Assembly (NCBI GenBank): GCA_963921935.1
Contig: OY998175.1
Coordinates: forward strand, 149,845,309 to 149,909,308
DNA: 64,000 nucleotides
Source of the DNA: Galeruca laticollis
Lineage: Eukaryota; Arthropoda; Insecta; Coleoptera; Chrysomelidae
Direction: 5' to 3'
Shown: piece by piece, positions 33,750 through 45,780 of the stretch
Layout of the letters: the number at the start of each line of letters is the position of its first letter
Position numbering within the stretch: position 1 is the stretch's first letter
The notes under the pieces: generated by a model
What the model saw: the letters and a program-made list of their open reading frames with translations, nothing else
Told to the model about the DNA's origin: nothing
The model's database searches: none
Made by a program: the position numbers and the translations under genes

Positions 33750-34490
33750 GTACATTGGTAATGATACATTCTATGTTTGATTTATATCCAACATTGATAC
33801 AGTTATGGTATTCTGTTATTGATACATATTGTCAGACCAATAATAATCCAATATAGTAATTACAGGCTATTTTTAATGTAAATAAAATGAGGTTGAGCCA
33901 ACATTATTAGATGTCGATTATACAATATTGATGTAATATTATTTTAGCGATACTGTGTTTACAGGATATAATTCAAATAATCAACCAGCAAAATCGGATA
34001 TTATATATTGAGTATACAATATTAAATTTTCACTTTTTAAGCAATATTGATATAGTTTTATTGATGCATATTACCACACCAATCATAATTAGATATAGAA
34101 ATTATCGGTAATTTTGAATTTAAAAAGGTTTGGATTTGTCAAGCAATACTAGATGTTGATAATACAATGTAGATTAACCAATAATAGGCCGATATTGTAT
34201 TTTAAAGATTTAACCAATTTACTAAAGCAATAATGTAACAATATTTATGTAGATTGGGAATCCTATATTCATTGTTTAATTTATATACAACATTGCTATA
34301 TTATTCACATATTCTTATTGATACGCATTCCCAAAATTATAATAATCCAATGTAGAAATTACGGACATTTTAATATTAAATGTTTGAGGTTGGCACAACA
34401 TTATTTGATGTAGATTATACAATATTCCTGTAGTATTATTTTACTCATATCTCCATAATGGGATATAATCCATATTATTGACCACACATA
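33750..34490. repeat. Degenerate tandem repeat, three units of ~240-260 bp
   Basis: Anchor gat(a)atacaat(a/g) recurs at about 33915, 34155 and 34415, and taat(c)ca/at(a)tagaaatta at about 33845, 34085 and 34342. The unit is AT-rich and rich in acaatatt and attattg words. A partial fourth unit may lie at 32905-32990. Confidence 0.55.
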
Positions 34491-35054
34491 TCTAATCGAT
34501 ATCACGAGTACGAACGGAGCCGCGGTCATCAGCCCGAAACCCGTAATCGCCATTTTATTTGAATTTGTAGTGCGTCTTAAGGAAGATAAAACTGCATATA
34601 ATTATTATTTCGTAGATATAAAATGAAGTGAATTTACTGACGAGTAAGAACTGAAGTCAGTTTATCTTCACAAAATCCACACATGTTTTATAATAACAAA
34701 TGATTAGGTACCTTGTTGATTTGGCAGTTACTCTAAAGTTCAAAATTGGTTAAGAACCCATACAGTGTTCTCGCTTTTACTATCATACTAATGGAGGTAT
34801 TAAAATCTCATTGTTATTATCTAGCGGAATGTTCTTAATTAGTTTGATTTTTCTGGTTAACAAGACATACCAATATAACCATTTTTACACTACAATATAA
34901 CTAATATAAATTAGTCTAAGGGAATAATATATTTAATATAAATTAATGGATAGTTGAGTGACTAAATAAATTAAGTGAGTAAACAAACCGTGTGTATAAA
35001 TTTATCGCACCCGTCGTAGTAAAAACTTTTAAATAAATAAGAAAAATATTACAT

Positions 35055-35070
35055 TGGTGTCAGGTGTGGA
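35055..35070 (+). promoter_or_regulatory. Primer-binding site, tRNA-Leu-like
   Basis: TGGTGTCAGGTGTGGA lies one or two bases after attaca, 28 bp before the gag start. TGGTGTCAG is the usual start of tRNA-Leu-primed sites in gypsy elements. It implies an LTR ending at about 35053. Confidence 0.6.
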
Positions 35071-35097
35071 GTAATATAAATAAATAGCTACGTAAAA

Positions 35098-36545
35098 ATG
35101 GCCAAGAGACTAAGTGACCTGAAAGTGACAGAACTAAGCGCAGAATTGAAAAATTGCGAGTTAGAAACGTCCGATAAGAAGAGTGAGTTAGTAAAAAGAC
35201 TCCAAGGGTGAACTGTTAAGCGATGGATTCGATCCAGATACATTTTTATTCAAAGACGAGGCTTCTACCTTAATCTCGTCCATTTCTGATTATGAAGAAC
35301 GATATTTCTGTTAACATGGACGAGAAGATTTCATTTATGAAGAAAGATATTTCTACTAATGTGGACGAGAAAATTTCAACTATGAAATACGATATTTCTG
35401 CTAATGTGAAGAAGGATATTTCTGCTGTGAAGAACAACATTACTGCCGATATCTTATGGAAAAATGATATTGCTGCTGATGTTGAAAATAAAATTTCATC
35501 TCTAAAATCGGATATCGAGAATAAGATGACAACGATGGACGAGAAAATTGAGGAGTTGGAAAGAAAGATGACAGATTTAAGAACTCAAGACATGCCAGTG
35601 GAAGAAAAGATGACCGAACGAACAAAACCTTGCAAGCCAGAAACACACCCTAAGTTAGAAGACATTGGCAGTTTTACCCGAGTCAAGGCCCCAACGTTCG
35701 ACGGAAAGACATCGTGGACCACTTATGTGAAACATTTTGAAGCAGATGCTACAGTGAATAATTGGTCCGATAGGAAGAAGGCAGTGAACCTAACCATCGC
35801 GCTTCGGGGAGAGGTCTTAGAAGTACTTCATACGATACCCGTTGAAGAAACTGATGACTTCGAGCAGCTCAAGAAGAGGTTGGACATTCGATATGGTCAC
35901 GAACATCTAGAACAATTGTACCGATTCTAACTAAAGAACCGAAGGCGAAAATGTGACGAAACTTTTATGAATTGGATATTGCCATATTAGTTTTGCTTAT
36001 CCATCAGCACCAGAAAACATGATGGAATGTTTGGACATCCAGGCCTTTATTGACGGCTTATGTGACCACGATATAGAGAGGATGCTTCAATTAGCCCATA
36101 CCTAAACCATGATAGATGTGTTGACCGCTGCTCTTGAATATGAAGCAGCCACGATGGCTTCAGAATACAACAAGGGTAGGACCATGCAGGAAGAAGGTGG
36201 CGATGATAGATTTGACCAGATCGTCAACTTGTTGACAGGTATGGTAGACAAGAAGTCGAAGAAGATCAGGTACTGTAACTGTAGCAAGCTAGAGCACGTG
36301 CGCAGTTCGCGTAAACACCCTACGACTTCTGCAAATCAAGAACCTCTTAAATAGAAAGCAGCCACGAAGGATTCACGGTTCAACAAATCTAGGACCATGC
36401 AAGAAGACAGAATGGACCAGATCATCAACTTGATAAAGAGTATGGTAGAGAAGAGGTCGAATAAGGTCAAATGCCCGAAGTGTGGCGAGCAAGATCTCGT
36501 ACGCAGCCCATCTAAGCTCCACAGGATTCTTGCAATCCAAGGACT
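35098..36545 (+). pseudogene. Ty3/gypsy gag with N-terminal SAP domain and coiled coil
   Basis: Starts MAKRLSDLKVTELSAELK, continuing to KSELVKRLQG, a SAP-type DNA-binding helix pair (residues 5-37). A frameshift at ~35209 precedes ELLSDGFDPDTFLFKDEAS. A coiled coil follows (35292-35600), built partly from a 15-residue repeat of the form K-D-I-S-x-N-x-D-E-K-I-S-x-M-K. The capsid domain reads KAPTFDGKTSWTTYVKHFEA through LDIRYGHEHLEQLYRF (to 35928). After more frameshifts, two tandem copies of the C-terminal segment (36140-36310 and 36357-36515) end in damaged zinc knuckles (YCNCSKLEHV; CPKCGEQDLV). No protease or RT follows. Dead element. Confidence 0.7.
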
Positions 36546-38280
36546 CTAGTCGCAGGGGAAACTAGATAGTCATTCTATAAGTGTATTCCGCGGAATCCTA
36601 GGGTTCCGCGATACTCCTGTAGGGGTTCCGCAATAATTCAGAAAAAAAATCAAAATACTTCTCTTTGTTCGAATATATTGACGCAGGCATATCACGAGGC
36701 GCAATCGAGCTTAGTCGCCATCCACAACAGTACAGTTTTACTATGCCGCTACCGCCGATATTTACTTGTGGGTGCTCACAAAGTCGAAATTGATTACACC
36801 GCTTTTTTTGAATTTCTATTTTTTATTTCGGCTTTCTATTTATCAAAGGTGTTGTGAGCCCGCAGTCCCTTTGATAAAAGCCGCCTCTGAAATAAGACAC
36901 TATAGTTGTGAACAAGCAACTTTCGGGTCTAACTTCACAACATAAAGTCGAAATTGTTTACACCGCATTTTTTGTATTGCTATTTCGGCTTTTTATTCAT
37001 CAAATGCTCCGACTCGAGTATTTTTGAGAATGTTCAAGATCGAGGTTAGGACCAAAGACAAATAAAATATAAGAGACGGTTTGATGCATAGGCGGAAAGT
37101 GGCACAACGTTTCTGCGCCGCCGCCCGCGCATGGAGTCTCTGCCCTCGCGCGAACTACAAGACTGTTTTACATAAACAAAATAGAATAAAATAATTTAAT
37201 ATATTATAAATGACAATAAATTTCAACATATTGCTTTTAATGTGGATAAATATTATAAAATATCCTAGTATATTAACTTTTAAGTCATTAAAAATGAAAA
37301 TATTCAAAATCAATCTTATGTTGGTATGTGTGAATACGGCTTGTGTTTGTCAAAGTTAAGTGTCAAAAATAAAAATGACTAAAATATGGTTATGGTTGCA
37401 AGTTCTAATGAGTAAAATTAGTATAGTTTTTTAAATTTATTTAGGTTTTCCGTTCTAATAAAGTTAATAAAAATAAGCTATGTTTCTGGTTTCTTACAAC
37501 TTTTAATTGCGAAGAATGCAAGGCTAGTTTGCAGACAGATATTTTAGTTGTTCACCATAGTCTCACTTCTTTCAAAGTAGTTGATTATAAAATACGTCTG
37601 ATTTATGTACAGGGAAGTCGTTAAATTTCTTTCAATACTGCATGACTTTGTTATCAGATATTTTCCACTTTTAGTTCATGTAGAAAATATTACTGGAAAA
37701 AATTAACACTTTGCAAAAGGTCATATAAATTTTGATTGATTCACCTGTTTTGAACATAAATCATATGTATTTTCCCTTATTAATTAAAAAATATAATGAT
37801 GGTATATAAGAGGACTAACAAAAAAAAACATGTTTTTGTAACTAAAACGGACTACTTTTAATTTATTTTTGGATTCAGACCTGATCCTGTCTTCATGGAT
37901 ATGGAGAATCTAGTTTTTAACTTCTTTTCATTAAAATGTTTGTTGATTTTGTTGTCAATAATTTTAAAATAAGTTAATGTGCAATTTGATGTCATATTGG
38001 ATTAATTTTCTTAAATATAATGTAATTTTAGTAGAAATATGTAATTGTGATTAATAATTTTTTTATATTATGTGCGGGTTAATAAACAATTTAAATGTTT
38101 TCTGTTTTCTCATTCGTCTAAATTATTTGTCTCAAAATTGTTTATTATAATTATTTCATTACAAAAAATGAAGTATAATTTAATTTTTTGTAATAAAATA
38201 ATTATATAATGAACAATTTTAGGACAAACTGTAAAATTTACCTATCAATAATCCAAACTACCAAATTTAAATATCCCGCC
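36546..38280. other. Noncoding interval with small repeats
   Basis: A short tandem motif ggttccgc(g/a)at...cct.tag occurs at 36595-36640. Two related ~80-bp stretches (aaagtcgaaattg.ttacaccgc...tttcggcttt) lie at ~36779-36850 and ~36944-37000. A GC-rich patch occurs at 37095-37160 in otherwise AT-rich DNA. The rest, to 38280, holds nothing I recognise. Confidence 0.5.
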
Positions 38281-38379
38281 TGTAAGAGTTAGTTCTGCAC
38301 TCCGCATGGGGTGCGCTTAGATCGACGCGATGCCAGCTGTTTGTACGGGAACGAACACTCTCTTATTACTTTCTCTATG

Positions 38380-38830
38380 GTTAGGACTATAAAAGTGACG
38401 ATCGCGCCTCAACAGTCATCGTTCCAGTCCATCGTTAGAGGAAGGTGTAATAGCACAGTGGGTTACTGATCCAAACCAACTCGTAGTCGACCTTACCGGC
38501 AATTGGGACGCCTCCACCAAAAATCTACGAACCCACGTGTTCTGTCGAACTTTTCAGTTTGACAGTTCTTGTAATACTTGGAAGTGTTACAACTGTTTCT
38601 TTCGAAACAAACTTTTATTTATGAACGTCTGAAGAAACCCTCAACTACCACAACATGAAAAAAACCCACACCAGACGTAGGAAGGATATTAACCCAGGTA
38701 AATATAAAAACCCACGAAAGTTAATAAGTCAGGACACCCTTAACTGGGGAGGCAACTCCCTCCAGCAGTAAGTCCGCTGTTGGTATTAGCTTCCACAGCC
38801 ATCCACACCTATTCATAACACAAAAACACC
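38380..38830 (+). promoter_or_regulatory. Putative promoter and leader of ORF1-only element, copy 1
   Basis: actataaaagtg at ~38388 has TATA-box form and is followed ~25-30 bp later by aacagtcatcgttccagtcc, which could hold an initiator. The leader from ~38440 to 38830 is shared with copy 2 (41563-41950): it contains cccacgtgttctgtcgaac and gaagtgttacaactgtttc. Confidence 0.4.
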
Positions 38831-38834
38831 CAAA

Positions 38835-40460
38835 ATGTCCTCCAGACGCACCCGCAGATCCCAACGCTCCACAACCCAAAGCCCCACACCCCAAACCTTC
38901 AGTTACATCGACTATACCCGACAACTCGACAAAATCAACAAAAAAAGTATACTCCCTGATCCCACAGACCCCTCCACGTCAACCCCTTGCTTACTCCAAG
39001 AACTTGACGAACTCTGAAAAAAAATTAGACTCCAAACATCCATACTCGAAGCCTCTAATCCACCCTCCCCAAATCCTCAACACTCCGAACACCTAAACTA
39101 CATACAAACCCACCAACGCACCTTACAAATGGAATTTGAAGAAAGGAACAGTTCTCTCCAACAGCAATTAGAGGCTAAAGAAAGCCTAGACCTCCTTTCC
39201 AGACACGAATCTCCCTATTCATCCTCCCTAAACTCTCAAAATTTCTCCACGCCAACCTCAAACCCTCAAAACTCTTCCACGTCAACCTCAATACACATTT
39301 CCACTCCACCCCCCCCCCAGGTCTTACGCTTCCTCTGTAAGATCATCCACCCCCACTCCCTCAATTTCCCGACAACCAACCAGTCCCGTCGAGGATGAGT
39401 TCATTCTCTTCGGGAAAAACAAAACCTCGATCAACCCAAGCTCCTACCCCCCTCAACAACCCCACACCCACACCAACCCCAGCATACACCCAAACTCTAG
39501 ACCTCAGAAACCTCCCACCCCAATATTCAACCCAAAAATTTCTTTTCACCCTTCTAAACACCTTCGAACTTCTCAACGGATCCATACTATACCTAAAAGC
39601 AAATTTCAATAGAACAGCCCTCCTCAAAACCTCTTCCACGTTGTCAGTAAACACAATCCTCAGAAAAATCCAAAACTCCACTGGTGACCCCAACATCACA
39701 ATGAACATTCTAAACTCCACGCAACGTCCTCCCCAACCAGACACAACCCTAATACCCTCTTTCTCACTTGTCTGCAGGAATGTAGATCCATCGATCCCTC
39801 CCGAATAATTCGAAGAAATTCTTCACGATCAAGAATTCCCGTTCGCCAAGAGTTGCCGAATTATCGCCAAGGCCACGAATAAACCCACTTCGATGTTTCG
39901 CATCATCACCCACTCCGAGATCCACTTTCACCAAGCCATCGCCTCCGGCATCTCATTTTTTGGTCTCCCACACCAGTGTGAACCATCCACCGCCAACCCT
40001 CTACCCCCCGTCCCAAAATACTGCAATCGCTGCACCAAATCCGGACATTCTTCCGATTCTTGTCGGTCTCCGCCGATATGCCCCTCTTGTGGCCGAGCTG
40101 GGTACCACACCGAACAATGCCCCAAGTCCGGTACTTGCACCAATTGCGGCGGACCTCACGCCGCTTTCCACCCTCGCTGCCCCATAGGCTAACCACACCA
40201 AATACCCCCCAAGAAACCGCCCCAGTCAGTCTCGGAAAGCCACCAGTTCCCCTGGAACTCGCTACAGACTCCAAAATCATTATAGAAATCCTAACTGTCA
40301 CCCTGATGAATGCCATCCCCAACTCGAGGGACATCATAGCCGACACTCTTCATCACCTAATTCCGTTCATATATCGGCACCACTGCTCTATCACAAACAT
40401 AGGCAGGCGTGCTTACTCCCCTTTCACTCCCATCAAGAGTGAAAGTACTTCTACTTAAAT
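38835..40460 (+). pseudogene. Non-LTR ORF1/Gag-like protein, copy 1, without ORF2
   Basis: Would bind element RNA. MSSRRTRRSQRSTTQSPTP at 38835, a coiled-coil-like stretch (LQMEFEERNSSLQQQLEAKE), and a Pro/Thr-rich linker. The next block (NLPPQYSTQKFLFTLLNTF) is followed by a PRE_C2HC-like region (RIIAKATNKPTSMFRIITHS). Three CCHC knuckles end it: CNRCTKSGHSSDSC, CPSCGRAGYHTEQC, CTNCGGPHAAFHPRC (40020-40182). This order is that of Gag-like ORF1 of insect LINEs. Stops at 39015 and 39806 and a frameshift near 39390. No EN/RT ORF2 follows. The sense strand is strikingly C/A-rich. Similarity with copy 2 ends near 40462. Confidence 0.7.
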
Positions 40461-40464
40461 CCGC

Positions 40465-41560
40465 CATCCTCTTTCAAGTAAATGATTAAAAAATGTAGCA
40501 TTGCATTTGAAGATTCCCAAATTTTTTTAAAACAAAACAATTGTTCAATCACCACCATCCAGCGACCGGTTAAACCACTTAAATGAAAATATTTTATTAA
40601 GCATTGAGTTCACTTTCAAATAATACTAAGTTTGTCAAAATCCATAAAGCGGAACTAAAGTTATAACAGTTTGATCTAGTCAACTTTCCCACTCACCCCT
40701 ACCATTTATTTTTCAGGATAGGATGATCAGGATTATTTAAATTTTATGATACTATAACCGTAGATTTATTATAGAAAAGTGAAGTTTTTATGTGTTATTA
40801 TTGTAAACTTCACCCTGTAGCGGTGGAGTACAAAACTAGAAAATAATGTCCAGCAGTTTCTCGTATGCGAGTTTGTTATACATATTTTTTTCTCTAAGCT
40901 GTACGATAAATAGTTTCTGAGATACAGTTGGTTATCTCTCTTAATCAGACACTCAGTACAATATCTGATGTACAAATTTTATCCAGTCCTGCACACCCTA
41001 TGGATGTCCAGAAATGTGAAATTATGAATATTTCAAGTTGCTTCAATATTGTTCATCCAATGGACATACCTAAACGTACAATTTCTTTAAGTACAAATTA
41101 TATCCAGTTCTGTACTTCCCAAAGATGTTCAATAACGTTCATATATGGATGTTTGACTAACGTCCGATGCTACATCTCCATCCAAAAGCTGTCCAATTAT
41201 GAAACGTACAGGACATATCCAGAATTGCACGTCCATTGGACGTCCGTCTTAGGTCCGTGGACGTTTGGACCTCAAATGGACGTTCATTAGACGTCGTGTG
41301 CTGTATGGGATGATATACGACTTTCTTTAACGTTGTCCATAAGCAAACTACTGCCACGTTTTAATCCAGTGTACCAGCTATATACAGTGACCGTTGATGG
41401 TGCTTCATCGACAAAAGTTCAATTAATTTTATTAATGCACTATTTTTGAGTTATACCACGAAAAAATCATAATTAATTATTATATGTCTAAAATTCCACT
41501 TCTATTATGAAATCTGCAAATACCCATACCATGTCAACACTTGTTCTTGTCTATCGCACG
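40465..41560. other. Intergenic interval with GGACGTC-rich patch
   Basis: No gene. At 40960-41300 two related ~50-bp stretches (gtacaaatt.tatccagt.ctg) lie ~124 bp apart. These and several tggac(a/g)t(a/c)c words (for example gcacgtccattggacgtcc) suggest a small repetitive element common in insect genomes. Confidence 0.4.
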
Positions 41561-41562
41561 AG

Positions 41563-43203
41563 GAAGGTGATAATAGCAGTGTTGTCACTGATACAAACCA
41601 ACTCATAGTCGACTTCACCGGCAACTTTGACGCCGCCAACTACAAACCTTAAAAACCCACGTGTTCTGTCGAACTTTTTAGTTCGTCAGTTCATTGTAAT
41701 CACTTAGAAGTGTTACAACTGTTTCTTTTGAACCATTTATTATTTATGAAATCCTGAAGCAACCCGCAACAAATCCAACATAAACACACCAGACGAAGGA
41801 AGGATATTTAACCCAGGTAAATATAAAACACCCGCAAAGCTAATAAGTTAGGACACCTTTAACTAGGGAGGCAACTCCCTCCGGCAGTGAGTCCGCTGTC
41901 GGTATTAGCTTTCACAGCCAATTCCACACCTATCCCCAACCTAAAAACACCCAAAATGTCCTCCAAACGCACCACCAGATCCAAAAGCGCACAACAAAGC
42001 TTAATTTCCGAAATGGAGGAAAAACTCCGACAAATCGAAGTAGTGGGAAAAAATGCAACTCCGCCATTCCAGACAACTATCCTCTAATTCATCCTCTCTA
42101 TCCTCTAATTCCAATCCCCAAAACTCCCGAAACCCTCATCACTCTTCCACATCAACCCCAAAACACACTTCTATCATTTCTGCCACCAGGTCTTACTCTA
42201 AAACTCCGTAAAATCCCCAACCACCACTCCCTCAATCGTCCGACAATCGTCGGGAGAACAAAATCCCGATCTACTCCAGCTTTTACCCCCCTCAACAATC
42301 CCACATCAATCACCGCCAACAACACAACATTCACCCAAACCTCTCACAAACCTCCCACCCCAGCATTCAATCCAAAAATCTCTTTTCACCCTCTTAAACA
42401 CCCTCGAACTTCTCAACGGACACATCCTTCATGTGAAAGCAAATTTCAATAGAACAGTCCTTCTCAAAACCTCTTCCACGATGTCAATTTCAACACTCTT
42501 CAGAAAAATCCAAAACTCCACTGGCGATTCCAACATCATCATAAACATCTTAAACTCCACGCAACGTCCACCACAACCAGCCAAAACTCTAACACCCTTC
42601 CTCATTCGTCTGTAGGAATGTACATCCAACGATCCCTCTCCAAGAATTCGAAGAAATTCTTCACGATCAGCAATTCCCTTACGTCAAAACTTGGCGAATC
42701 ATCGTCAAGTCTACTACAAACAAACCTACATCGATGTTCCGCATCATGACACACTCCGAAATCCCTTATCACCAAGCCCTCACTTCCGGCATCTCATTTT
42801 TTGGCCTCCCACACCAGTGCGAGCCTTCCAACGCCAACGCGCTCCCTCCATTCCCAAAATACTGCAATCGATGCACTAAAACCGGACATTCCTCCGATTC
42901 TTGTTGGTCTCAATCCATATGCTCTTCTTGCGGCCAAATTGGCCTCCGCACCGAAAATTTCCCCAAGTCTGGTATTCCCACCTGCACTAATGGCGGCGGA
43001 CCTCACGCCGCCTTCCACCCTCGCTGCCCCCATAGGCTAACCACACCAAATACCCCACAATAAACTGCCCCAGTCACTCTCGAAAAGCCACCAGCTCCCT
43101 TCGAACTCTCAACTGACACCAAAATCATAATAGAAATCCTAACTGTCACCGTAATGAACGCCATTTCCATCAGGAGTGAAAGTACTTCCACTTGAATCCG
43201 CGA
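41563..43203 (+). pseudogene. Non-LTR ORF1/Gag-like element, copy 2, without ORF2
   Basis: Same leader, ORF start (MSSKRTTRSKSAQQ, 41956), central block (FLFTLLNTLELLNGHI equivalent) and zinc-knuckle region as copy 1, more decayed. The first knuckle CNRCTKTGHSSDSC is intact; the second has lost H and the last C (CSSCGQIGLRTENF); the third has CTNGGG. A ~110-bp stretch present in copy 1 (40310-40430) is missing between AACGCCATT and AGGAGTGAAAGTACTTCC near 43160. Both copies keep the 5' part and lack ORF2, the reverse of ordinary 5'-truncated LINE copies. Confidence 0.65.
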
Positions 43204-43376
43204 GCCCCAACCCCCCGTCGGTGCTGCAGGTTTTTCACGTTTTTTCCTGTAACGCACACAAACCCCAATCTAAAGATACCCAACCCCGCCTTGCAGAGGA
43301 ACCGCGTCCTATATCAGGGCCTTATCTCGAATATCTCCATATATCTAACTCAAAAACCAACAAACAAAAAAAACGC

Positions 43377-43407
43377 TCTCTCTCTCTCTGTCTCTCTCTC
43401 TCTCTCA
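43377..43407. repeat. (TC)n microsatellite
   Basis: Near-uninterrupted TC/CTCTCTG tract of about 30 bases. Confidence 0.85.
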
Positions 43408-45329
43408 TGTCATGTCAAAACTTTCAAATAGTAATGACATATTTCACCAGTGTTGCTAAATATTTCCTAAAATACTTGGAATATTTTGTTTCTGGAATTT
43501 TGCAACAACGGGTTTTCCCAATTGTATATATAACTTGTTTTTATTTAGCTTCATTGGATCCCATTAAGTTCATGGTGGATCTAGTAGTGGATAAGTTATT
43601 GGTATAAAGTAGATAGATGATTGGGTCCAAGGCATTGCCTTTTGAAACACCAGATAGATAGTATTAAAAATGACAGTTTCATGTCTAGCATTTAAGTGGG
43701 AATAGTTTGTGAGTGAGGGTGAGATAGCAGCTCCTCTCAGGAGCCAAACTGATGTTTTGTAATCATATAATTTTTCTATATTATAACTAATTCTACTCCA
43801 TTTATATAGTTTATCTCCAGTATTTTTGCAATTAGATTGCAAGGCTAATTTTTTCCTGGTTTTAGAATTACTATCTCCACAACTTCCAGAAATTGAGAAA
43901 GCAGGAATGTCTCAGTAAAAGATTTCTTGTTACACTTTCCTAGTTATTAGATCAAGAATTGTTGCCTTTACTATAATAATTTCTTGCTCAATCGTGGTAT
44001 TTACCTCTTTTATATTGATTTCGTTAATTATAAATTTCATTCAAAGCTGCGCATTTATAGAATGATTATTCAAGACTCTTGATTCATAGGGAAAATTATG
44101 AAATTAAACAAGGGAAAAAGTAAATATTTGGGAAGCTGGATAACAAAAAAGACCTGAATCCTGGACAGAAATGTGGTCAAAAAGCTTGATAAGGATATAG
44201 TGTTTGGTACATATATTCAGATGTCCTAAATATGAGTTGTTAAGAATGGAGACCAAAATTGAGGATAGAAAAGGGGTCCAGGCATGGACAATGAGAATAT
44301 GAGAGAATGGACTGGCCTAAGTTCACAGACACTACTCAAAATGATGGTAAATACCTTAAGAAGAGAATAAATTATTACAATAAAATTCAGACAAATTACG
44401 TACCCAGTCACAATATATCGTACATCCGGAATTATTACTACGCGTGTTTTCTCCAATTTACGAATATTTATTGAAATATGGTATTTTAGAAATTTATGGT
44501 CATTAAAATAATTGTTATAATAAACATGATTATTGTATATTATTTCTACACGGCAGTTGTATACAATGTAAGACCAAATTACAAGGATATTAAGTTTTAA
44601 AATTTATTCACGTTTTATGTATAATTTTAAAAAATAAATCATTTTGTCAGAAAAATGAAAATTATTTCTTATTATGTAACATCTCATCAGTACTTCGAAG
44701 GGTATTCGGTGATTTTGAGAATGTAAAAGTCTGTTTCTTTCCTAGGTTGATTTTTTTTAATAATCCGAAATTATTATATACATAAAAACTGTTATGCTGG
44801 AGGGAAATTTCCGCTTTTTTAAGCTCTACACATTTCATTAGCATACAATTGGAGTGTTGGATCAGGAATTGAGCGAGGGTAGAGTGCCACATTAATGGTC
44901 GAAAAATTGTCGTATGAAAATAACTATTTTTAGTACAAGTGAGCAAAGTACGTCTTTTTGTCACGCGTGCAGAAATTGGCCAATGGGACAAGTGAGAAAA
45001 AGATGATCACGTGTGCTAAACATGATTTTTTCCACAATCTTTAAATATAACTTTCCCAAAAAAATAGAACATTGTACTTTGTTTATTAATGAAAAACTCA
45101 GAAATTTGTAACTCTACCAAAATTTTTGACACCTGATGCACATAGGTTGATAATCATGTTTTAAATTTTTTCATGGAGTGTAAGTCTTGATGTTTTATGA
45201 GAAATTTCTATTTCATTATCTCTATAATTTGATTTTAGCCTTATTATATTGTAATAGACAATCCCATGAAAACACTGTGCTCAGAGCATGCTACCAGTTA
45301 TACAAATGCGTATTTATTTTGTTCACGTG
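43408..45329. other. No gene seen
   Basis: AT-rich sequence with short chance ORFs only, up to the left end of the hAT remnant. Confidence 0.5.
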
Positions 45330-45780
45330 CTGTGGCGGATCCAAAGAAGGGTAAAGGTGGTAATTAACCTTAACCCTTGACCGAAATGTTCATAGTTCGA
45401 GAGCCGAATCAGATAACGTTCAGTTTTACAGAATCATTAAAAGAACTCGTCAACCACTGCAACATATAGGGGTGATTCATAACTATTGGGACATAGGCTA
45501 AGGGTAGATTGTTTGGACCAAAATTTGGCGATAGGACCAAATATACCTCAATAAAATATTGCTGTGGAAAAAGATAAAGGGCGTTAAAGTTGAATTTTTT
45601 TGTCTGTTGCTAATAATTTCACTGTATATTTATCGATTGTTATCAAAATCGGCACAGAGGCATAATTTTATACAGGCAATATTATTTTATGTATTATTTG
45701 ACATTTTGTTACAGGGGGAGTCTCGTGAAGGATTTCTGATGATGGATTTGACTGGTAACTTTTTTTGACGAAACTTTTTA

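Larger units (their letters stand above)
29923..35054. other. Long AT-rich interval without a recognisable gene
   Basis: Only short chance ORFs. Visible structure: a hairpin near 31752-31783 (tttgattgaatcaaa core); a ~60-bp direct repeat at 32993-33053 and 33302-33362; three degenerate ~250-bp tandem units at ~33750-34490. The last few hundred bases before 35054 are probably the 5' LTR of the following element, but no second LTR was found. Confidence 0.5.
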
